Shown here piece after piece: positions 1 through 5,115 of a DNA stretch of 8,215 nucleotides (positions are counted from its first letter, which is position 1; every line of letters starts with the position of its first letter). The stretch is from positions 312 to 8,526 of the forward strand of contig DOUU01000013.1 in NCBI GenBank assembly GCA_003520425.1, given 5' to 3'. The notes beneath the pieces are model-generated. The model was not told the origin of the DNA. It was given only the letters and a program-made list of their open reading frames with translations, and searched no databases. The translations under genes and the position numbers were made by a program. The DNA comes from Deltaproteobacteria bacterium (GTDB lineage: Bacteria; Myxococcota_A; UBA9160).

Positions 1-652
1 AATGGGTGGTGATGCAGCCCTTGGGCCGGCCCGTGGTTCCGGAGGTATAGAGGATGACAAAGGGATCATCCTCGGAAATGGGGTCGGTCGGCATGGCGTT
101 GTGGGGCGTGAGGAGCTCTCGGATCGGGACGGTGCCCCGGGGCGCCTGCTCGCCGATGTAGAAGATCCGTTCCAGCCCCGGAAGCTTGCCCGCGAGCCTC
201 TCGACCCGCGGATAGAGCCGCTCGTCGACCACGAGGAATCGGCTTCCCGAGTCCGCGAGGCCGTACTCGATCTCCTCCGGTGTCCACCAGCCGTTGAGCC
301 CCACCGCGATCCCGCCGATCGACGCCGTCGCGAAGAGCGCAATCAGCCAGTCCGGCGAGTTGTAGGCGAGGATCGCCAGCCGGTCTCCGGCGCGGAAGCC
401 AAAGCCGTCCTTCAGGGCGTGGCCCGCCCCCCAGACGAGACGCGCATTTTCCGCATAGCTGATGCGGTGCTCGCCCTGCACCATGAAGACGGTGTCCCCA
501 CGCAGGCCGGCGTTGGCGATCTTCTCGCGGAGGGATTTCTCGCGATTCTTGAAGTTCTTCATGGGAAGCCCACGAACAGGCTCGGTCACGATCTCGAAGA
601 GGCCGCCCTTGGCGGTGAGCTGCGCCAGGGCTTCCTCATAGGTCTTCGACAT
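1..652 (-). CDS. AMP-forming acyl-CoA synthetase, N-terminal part (runs off left edge)
   Basis: This is the first 217 residues of an ANL-superfamily adenylate-forming enzyme. The family activates a carboxylic acid with ATP to an acyl-adenylate and then passes it to CoA. The frame is open from ATG at 652 down to the window edge. Residues around 86-125 carry the usual N-terminal pattern (GDRLAILAYNSPDW, then SIGGIAVGLN and GWWTPEEIEY), and the ATP-phosphate-binding A3 motif YTSGTTGRPKG lies at 202-212. The adenylate-binding and C-terminal lid motifs are outside the window, so acyl-chain specificity cannot be read. A GAGGTG Shine-Dalgarno-like string lies 9 bases upstream of the start. The start also sits inside the last codons of the VanZ-like gene on the same strand (17-base overlap), which suggests co-transcription and translational coupling. 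The family is certain; the substrate is unknown, with medium- or long-chain fatty or aromatic acids all possible. Confidence 0.93.
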   Translation of the reverse strand, partial: MSKTYEEALAQLTAKGGLFEIVTEPVRGLPMKNFKNREKSLREKIANAGLRGDTVFMVQGEHRISYAENARLVWGAGHALKDGFGFRAGDRLAILAYNSPDWLIALFATASIGGIAVGLNGWWTPEEIEYGLADSGSRFLVVDERLYPRVERLAGKLPGLERIFYIGEQAPRGTVPIRELLTPHNAMPTDPISEDDPFVILYTSGTTGRPKGCITTH

Positions 653-1169
653 TGGCGGAGGCACCTCGAGTGTCGGAAGGGATGCGACCGGGACTACGGT
701 AACGATGGCTGGCCCTAACGCCAAAGCGTCGCTCGTAGAAGAGCGCGCCGCCAAGAGCCAGCGCGCCCCCGGTGCCATCGATCGCAACGTCCACGGGGGA
801 GGCTGTCCGGACGCGGGAGCGGGATTGGTGCAGCTCATCGGCGGACGCGACCACCACGACGAATGCGAGCGCGAGGAGCGCCGAGTGACTTGCGGGACGA
901 GGGGCACCGCGACGAAGCGCGCGGAGCGTGAGCAGAGCGAGCACCGCGTACTCCGTCAAATGTGCGGTCTTGCGGATCGCGAAGTGCACGAGCTCAAACC
1001 GCTCTTCTGAGATCCCAGGGAAGAAGAAACGCACAATCGGTCCGATCACGCGCGCGGTGGAGCTCGCGGAGAACCCATCCGACGAAAGCGTCCACACAAG
1101 AGCCGTCCAAAGGGCGACCGCCAGCCAGGCGCGCCAGAGCTCCCCGCGTGACGTCGCCTCGACAGGCAT
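636..1169 (-). CDS. VanZ-like integral membrane protein
   Basis: A 177-residue membrane protein of the VanZ-like family. Family members include the teicoplanin-resistance accessory protein VanZ and domains fused to other proteins; the biochemical role of most is unknown. Four hydrophobic segments are visible: residues about 11-30, 62-85, 96-112 and 126-146. Family signatures are present: the Lys-Thr-Ala-His at the start of helix 2 (67-70), the Asp-Glu-Leu-His-Gln after helix 3 (111-115), and the Arg...Asp-Val...Asp-Gly-x-Gly stretch entering helix 4 (119-134). The last 25 or so residues are polar and Arg-rich and probably cytoplasmic. I place the start at the ATG at 1169 because a good GGGAGGA ribosome-binding site lies just upstream; an in-frame codon 13 residues earlier (1208) has none. 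The 3' end overlaps the start of the acyl-CoA synthetase gene by 17 bases. Nothing nearby suggests a vancomycin-resistance cluster. Confidence 0.88.
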   Translation of the reverse strand: MPVEATSRGELWRAWLAVALWTALVWTLSSDGFSASSTARVIGPIVRFFFPGISEERFELVHFAIRKTAHLTEYAVLALLTLRALRRGAPRPASHSALLALAFVVVVASADELHQSRSRVRTASPVDVAIDGTGGALALGGALFYERRFGVRASHRYRSPGRIPSDTRGASANVEDL

Positions 1170-1287
1170 CGCTCCTCCCTCGCTCCCCGCCACCGCGCGA
1201 TGACGCAACCGTTGATCCTATCGTCTAGCCGCTCCGCCGGCTCGAATCGTCGCCGCCCGGATGCGCGCTCGGTATCCTCGCAAGCGT
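1170..1287. promoter_or_regulatory. Divergent intergenic region between the two gene blocks
   Basis: This gap of about 118 bases separates the minus-strand VanZ/acyl-CoA synthetase pair from the plus-strand ATP-grasp block, so both promoters should lie in or near it. I could not find a convincing sigma-70 pair. A TAGGAT string on the minus strand (1215-1220) could be a -10 element, but its best upstream partner, TTCGAG, is 20 bases away. A TTGATC on the plus strand (1212-1217) has only GC-rich sequence where a -10 should be. No operator-like palindrome or riboswitch fold stands out. The function is inferred from layout only. If the ATP-grasp gene starts at 1261 instead of 1288, the gap shrinks to 91 bases. 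Confidence 0.35.
1173..1179 (-). promoter_or_regulatory. Ribosome-binding site of the VanZ-like gene
   Basis: On the minus strand this reads GGGAGGA, a close match to the anti-Shine-Dalgarno complement. It ends 3 bases before the ATG at 1169 (the GGAGG core is 4 bases away), a slightly short spacing. It is the reason for choosing the 177-residue form over the 190-residue form. It is the clearest ribosome-binding site in the window; most of the plus-strand genes lack one. Confidence 0.6.
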
Positions 1288-2301
1288 ATGCGCATGCTCG
1301 CGATCGGTCTCGCCTACGACCTCCTCGGCAGCTCTCCCAGCCGACCGGGTGCGCCGCCCGACGCGGACGCCGAGTTCGAGCCCGAAGCGACCGTCGAGGT
1401 CCTGGAGGCGGCGATCGCCCGGCTCGGGCACCGGTCGGTCCGGCTCGGCAACCCACATGCGCTCCTCACCCAAGCGGGCAAAGGGGAGGTTCCGACCCTC
1501 GACGCGGCCATGACGATTGCGGAAGGCTTCGGGACACGGAATCGCGAAGCCTGGGTTCCCGTGCTGCTCGAGATGCTCGCGGTGCCTACGCTGGGCTCCG
1601 ATGCGCTCACGCTCTCACTGTCGCTCGACAAGGCCTGGACCAAAGACGTGGTGGCGGCGGCGGGAGTGCCCGTTCTGCCCCATCTGTCCGTGCGCTCCGC
1701 CCGCGAGCTTGGGGGTCGCCCGCTTCCGGGCGCCTTCCCGCTTTTTGTGAAGCCGCGCTGGGAGGGCACCGCGAAAGGCATCGCGCCCACCTCGCGGGTC
1801 GAGGACCCGCAAGCCCTGGTGCGAGAGGTCGAACGGGTGGCGCAGACCTACCGGCAGCCGGTTCTGATTGAGCCCTTCTTGCCCGGCGCCGAGTACACGG
1901 TGACCCTGATCGGCAACGCGCCCCCACGCCCCCTGCCTGTGCTCCAGCGGGCACTGGAGCGCGAGACCGGCATCGGTCTTCATGCGCTCGAACGCCATGC
2001 CGCGGCCTCGAACCGGCCGCTGTCTCATTGCCTTCCGGGCGAGCTCACGCCCGCACTGGAAGAGCGCCTTGGCGAGCTCGCAGCCCGCGCCTTCAACGCC
2101 CTCGAGTGTCGCGACTTCGCGCGTGCGGATTTTCGGCTGGACGCGCAAGGACAGCCGCGCTTTCTCGAGATGAATCCCCTCCCCACCTTTGCCCCGGACG
2201 GCTCGTTCGGGATCCTGGCCGAGCTCCTCGGCCGTCCTTTGCCCGACCTTCTGGCCGAGGTCATCGAGGGCGGCCTCTCTCGCCTCGGACTTGCTCCGTG
2301 A
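1288..2301 (+). CDS. D-alanine-D-alanine-ligase-like ATP-grasp enzyme
   Basis: A 337-residue ATP-grasp ligase. The family joins a carboxylate to an amine, here probably two amino acids, through an acyl-phosphate. It opens with a Rossmann-like segment (IGLAYDL, about 5-12). It then shows TIAEGFGTRNREAWVP (76-91), the LDKAWTK stretch (113-119), the ATP-binding lysine in FVKP (K155), a glycine-rich loop EGTAKGI (159-165), the acidic pair around IEP/GAEYT (194-204), the Arg-x-Asp of ARADF (R279, D281), and the Mg2+-binding Glu-x-Asn of LEMNP (E294, N296). The loop after the Asn reads PLPTF where true Ddl enzymes have a Ser-Pro-Gly, and the Gly-rich loop lacks the usual Ser-Ser. The substrate may therefore not be D-Ala-D-Ala. 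I prefer the start at 1288 because the family begins only a few residues before the TYDL-like strand; 1261 or 1294 are possible, and none has a strong ribosome-binding site. The stop overlaps the next gene's start by 4 bases, so the two products are probably made in step. Confidence 0.85.
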   Translation: MRMLAIGLAYDLLGSSPSRPGAPPDADAEFEPEATVEVLEAAIARLGHRSVRLGNPHALLTQAGKGEVPTLDAAMTIAEGFGTRNREAWVPVLLEMLAVPTLGSDALTLSLSLDKAWTKDVVAAAGVPVLPHLSVRSARELGGRPLPGAFPLFVKPRWEGTAKGIAPTSRVEDPQALVREVERVAQTYRQPVLIEPFLPGAEYTVTLIGNAPPRPLPVLQRALERETGIGLHALERHAAASNRPLSHCLPGELTPALEERLGELAARAFNALECRDFARADFRLDAQGQPRFLEMNPLPTFAPDGSFGILAELLGRPLPDLLAEVIEGGLSRLGLAP

Positions 2302-3398
2302 GGGGGACACGCACTCGAGTGCCCGTCGGCGTCTCTGCCGCGCAGTGGACGGACTGGGCCTGGCAGATGCAGCACCGCATCCGCACCGCCGAGCAGCTCT
2401 CGCGCTGGGTGCGACCGACCGAGGACGAGGTCCGCGCCATCGCCCTGCTGGCCGACCGCTTTCACTTCGTGATCACGCCCTACTACGCGTCGCTCATGGA
2501 TCCGGACGATCCCGACTGTCCGATCCGGCGCCAAGTGGTGCCGCGGACCGCGGAGCTCAACGATCCCGCCGGTCTGGCCGATCCGCTGCGGGAAGTGGAC
2601 CACTCCCCGGTGAAGAACGTGATCCGCGCGTATCCCGACCGGATTGCGTTCTGCGTGAACAACGAGTGCGCCCTCTACTGCCGCTTCTGCCTGCGCAAGC
2701 GCATGGTCGGCGATGAAGAGTGGGCGATGAAAAAACGCGAGCTCGAGCAGGGCCTCGAGTGGATCCGAAGCACGCCCGAGATCCGCGACGTGCTGCTCAC
2801 GGGCGGGGATCCGCTCATCTTCTCGGACGATCGCCTCGAATGGCTGATCGCGCAGCTCCGCGGGATCCCTCATGTCGAGATCGTGCGACTCGGCACGCGG
2901 CTGCCCGTCACGCTGCCTTTCCGCGTGACCCCGGGCCTCTGTCGCATGCTGCGCCGCTACCACCCGATCTGGGTCAACACCCACTTCAATCATCCGAAGG
3001 AGCTGACGCAGGAGGCCGCCAAGGCGTGCGATCGCTTGCTGCGGGCAGGGGTGCCGGTCGGAAACCAGAGCGTGCTCCTCAGGGGCATCAACGACGATGT
3101 CGACACCATGAAGCGGCTCTGTGAAGGTCTTGTTCGGATGCGGGTGCGACCCTACTACGTCTACCAGGCGCAGCTCTTGGAAGGAACTGCGCACTTCCGT
3201 GTACAGATCGAACGCGGCGTCGAGATCTTCCGCGCGCTCCGCGGCCGGACGAGCGGCTTCGCGATCCCCCTGTACGTGCTCGATACTCCCCGCGGCAAGG
3301 TCCCGCTGCTCCATCCCTATCTTCGCGGGCGCGAGGGCGAGGACGTGGTGGTGGAGACGTACGAGGGCGGCCTCTGGCGCGAGCCCAACCCACAGTGA
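2298..3398 (+). CDS. KamA-family radical SAM/PLP aminomutase (lysine 2,3-aminomutase-like)
   Basis: A 366-residue radical SAM enzyme of the family that moves an amino group from the alpha to the beta carbon, using a 4Fe-4S cluster, S-adenosylmethionine and PLP. The cluster motif is C124-x3-C128-x2-C131, followed by R133, the equivalent of the carboxylate-binding Arg134 of clostridial lysine 2,3-aminomutase. LTGGDPL (167-173), the RLGTR strand (197-201), VNTHFNHPKE (226-235), LLRGIND (260-266) and RPYYVYQ (284-290) are all family-like. K334 matches the PLP-binding Lys337. Of the two aspartates that hold the lysine side chain, one is kept (D329) and the other is Gln (Q292). The protein ends before the Cys-rich zinc tail of the clostridial enzyme. 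The GTG start at 2298 overlaps the ligase stop (GTGA); a second GTG at 2319 has an AGGGGGA ribosome-binding site 11 bases upstream and would give 359 residues. It is not obviously EpmB, because no EpmA or EF-P gene is nearby. The family is certain, the substrate is not. Confidence 0.9.
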   Translation: MRGTRTRVPVGVSAAQWTDWAWQMQHRIRTAEQLSRWVRPTEDEVRAIALLADRFHFVITPYYASLMDPDDPDCPIRRQVVPRTAELNDPAGLADPLREVDHSPVKNVIRAYPDRIAFCVNNECALYCRFCLRKRMVGDEEWAMKKRELEQGLEWIRSTPEIRDVLLTGGDPLIFSDDRLEWLIAQLRGIPHVEIVRLGTRLPVTLPFRVTPGLCRMLRRYHPIWVNTHFNHPKELTQEAAKACDRLLRAGVPVGNQSVLLRGINDDVDTMKRLCEGLVRMRVRPYYVYQAQLLEGTAHFRVQIERGVEIFRALRGRTSGFAIPLYVLDTPRGKVPLLHPYLRGREGEDVVVETYEGGLWREPNPQ

Positions 3399-3425
3399 CT
3401 GTCCCCCCGCTCTCGGAACGGAGTT

Positions 3426-3452
3426 CGACACCCGGGCAGCACCCGGGGGTCG
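3426..3452 (+). other. GC-rich hairpin between the aminomutase and murJ genes
   Basis: This is an inverted repeat. The left arm CGACACCCGGG (3426-3436) pairs with the right arm CCCGGGGGTCG (3442-3452) around the loop CAGCA, with a single A-G mismatch in an 11-position stem. It lies 27 bases after the aminomutase stop and 24 bases before the murJ start, in the only sizeable gap of the plus-strand block (78 bases). No T-run follows, so it is not a standard intrinsic terminator. It could weaken read-through, stabilise the upstream mRNA end, or be chance pairing in GC-rich DNA. Confidence 0.4.
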
Positions 3453-3476
3453 GGCCGCGAGAAGGCGAGTAGCCTC

Positions 3477-5102
3477 TTGGCGGCGGCGCCCGAAGAGCCG
3501 ACCCCGCTGCCGGCGCGCGCGCCCTCGGGGCGCTGGGCGCTTCTCGTCGGTGCCGGGATCTTGCTCTCGCGCCTTGCGGGCCTGCTTCGCGAGCGCGTGG
3601 TGGCCCACTACTTCGGGAACTCAGGCGTCGCAGACGCGCTGCGCGCCGCCTTCCGGATTCCCAACCTTCTGCAGAACCTCTTCGGCGAAGGGGTCCTCTC
3701 GGCGTCGTTTATCCCTGTCTATGCGCGCCTGCTCGCCGGCGATGACGAAGCCGAGGCGGATCGCGTGGCGGGAAGCGTCGGCGCAGCCCTCGCGCTTGCG
3801 ATGGCGATCGCCGTCGCAGCCGGCGTGACGCTCGCGCCATGGCTCGTCGACCTGGTCGCTCCGGGCTTCGGGGGCTTGCGGCGCGAGCTTACGGTTTCCA
3901 TGGTGCGAATTCTCTTTCCGGGTGTCGGGCTCCTCGTCCTCTCGGCCTGGTGCCTCGGCATCCTGAATAGCCACCGACGCTTCTTTCTCTCCTACGCGGC
4001 GCCCGTGGTCTGGAACCTCGTGATCGTGGCCGCGCTTGTGGCCTTCGCCGGTCGTCGGGACGCGGAGGGACTCGCACTCGCGGCAGCCTGGGGCGCTGTG
4101 GTCGGGAGCGCGGCCCAGCTCGCGGTGCAGCTTCCGACAACCCTGCGGCTCGCGCGCAATCTTCGTCCGGCGAACATTGCGTTCCGTGACCCAGAGGTCG
4201 GGACGGTCTTCCGGAACTTCGTCCCCGCCTTTGTGAGCCGCGGCGTCGTGCAGATCAGCGCCTATGTGGACCAGCTCTTGGCCAGCCTGCTCCCGATCGG
4301 GGCGGTCGCCGCGCTCGGCTATGCCCAGACCCTCTACACACTCCCCGTCAGCTTGTTCGGGATGGCGATCTCGGCGGCCGAGCTTCCCGCGATGTCGAGC
4401 GCAATCGGTGCGGAGCCGGAAATTGCTCGCCAGCTCTACGACCGGCTTCACGCTGCACTGCGCCGGGTGGCCTTCCTGATCATCCCTTCGGCCGTGGCCT
4501 TCGCGGCCCTCGGAGATGTGGTGACCGCCGCGATCTACCAGACCGGCCGCTTTGGTCGCGGCGACGTGCTCTACGTCTGGTCTCTCCTTGCAGCCTCCGC
4601 GGTCGGCCTCCTGGCCTCGACCTTGGGACGTCTCTATGCCTCCACGTGGTACGCACTTCGAGACGCGAGCCGGCCTTTGCGCTTTGCCCTCGTGCGCCTG
4701 GCCTTCGGCACTCTTCTGGGCATCGTCCTTGCGTTCCGCGCACCCGCGTGGCTCGGCGTCAACCCTCGCTGGGGGGCTGCCGGTCTGCCCCTCGGGAGCG
4801 GACTCGCGGGCTGGCTCGAGGTCTCCCTTCTCCGCCACTCGCTCGTCCCCCGGGTGGGCCGGGTCGAGATTGGGATCGGATTCGCGTGCCGACTGTGGGC
4901 GGTGGCGCTCGTGGCCGCGGCGGCGGCGCGGTGCGCGCAGCTCGCGGCACCTTCGCTCCCGCCGCTTTTTGGAGGGATCGCCATGCTCGCGCTCTATGGC
5001 GTCCTCTACTTTGCGGGAACCTCGCTCCTCGGCGTTCACGAGTCCCATGTCTTCCTGCGAGGTCTCCAAGCGGCGGCAGCGCGTTGGCGCGGAAGCCCGT
5101 GA
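3477..5102 (+). CDS. murJ: Lipid II flippase MurJ (MviN family)
   Basis: A 541-residue polytopic inner-membrane protein of the MOP exporter superfamily. MurJ flips the peptidoglycan precursor lipid II from the cytoplasmic to the periplasmic face. After a 19-residue Pro/Ala-rich leader, the signature first helices follow: LLSRLAGLLRERVVAHYFG (29-47), VADALRAAFRIPNLL (51-65), then FGEGVLSASFIPVYARL (69-85). About fourteen hydrophobic segments continue to the end, as expected for the family. Compared with E. coli MurJ, R18, R24 and D39 have equivalents (R32, R38, D53). D25 is Glu (E39), R52 is Gln (Q66), and R270 is Thr (T285, in YAQTLYTLP). The start is TTG at 3477, preceded by a modest GAAGG string 11 bases upstream; no nearby ATG precedes the conserved helix 1. 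It lies 78 bases after the aminomutase and 13 bases before the phosphatase-fold gene, so it is probably co-transcribed with the latter. Confidence 0.93.
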   Translation: MAAAPEEPTPLPARAPSGRWALLVGAGILLSRLAGLLRERVVAHYFGNSGVADALRAAFRIPNLLQNLFGEGVLSASFIPVYARLLAGDDEAEADRVAGSVGAALALAMAIAVAAGVTLAPWLVDLVAPGFGGLRRELTVSMVRILFPGVGLLVLSAWCLGILNSHRRFFLSYAAPVVWNLVIVAALVAFAGRRDAEGLALAAAWGAVVGSAAQLAVQLPTTLRLARNLRPANIAFRDPEVGTVFRNFVPAFVSRGVVQISAYVDQLLASLLPIGAVAALGYAQTLYTLPVSLFGMAISAAELPAMSSAIGAEPEIARQLYDRLHAALRRVAFLIIPSAVAFAALGDVVTAAIYQTGRFGRGDVLYVWSLLAASAVGLLASTLGRLYASTWYALRDASRPLRFALVRLAFGTLLGIVLAFRAPAWLGVNPRWGAAGLPLGSGLAGWLEVSLLRHSLVPRVGRVEIGIGFACRLWAVALVAAAAARCAQLAAPSLPPLFGGIAMLALYGVLYFAGTSLLGVHESHVFLRGLQAAAARWRGSP

Positions 5103-5115
5103 TAAATTCGTAGCT

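Noticed and set aside
2..718. 238-codon plus-strand open frame opposite the acyl-CoA synthetase
   Set aside because: The minus strand here encodes an unmistakable AMP-binding enzyme with the TSGTTGRPKG motif; the plus-strand product has no recognisable domain.
636..1169. Glycopeptide-resistance gene because of the VanZ similarity
   Set aside because: VanZ-like domains are widespread outside resistance clusters, and none of vanH, vanA, vanX, vanR or vanS is present.
1288..2301. Calling the ATP-grasp gene ddl with a cell-wall role because murJ is nearby
   Set aside because: Substrate-loop residues differ from true Ddl enzymes, and the closest partner is an aminomutase, so the symbol would overstate what the sequence shows.
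2298..3398. Calling the aminomutase EpmB (EF-P beta-lysylation)
   Set aside because: The length is similar, but the lysine-site context differs and no EpmA or EF-P gene is visible; the neighbour is a Ddl-like ligase instead.
2025..3608. 527-codon open frame on the minus strand opposite the aminomutase
   Set aside because: It lies antisense to a gene with complete family motifs, shows no recognisable domain and is rich in Arg/Ala/Gly/His. It is what GC-rich third positions produce on the other strand.
4552..5115. In-frame upstream extension of the phosphatase-fold gene into murJ
   Set aside because: The added 188 residues overlap murJ in another frame and read as Ser/Arg/Pro-rich shadow sequence; the ATG at 5116, just after the murJ stop, is the sensible start.
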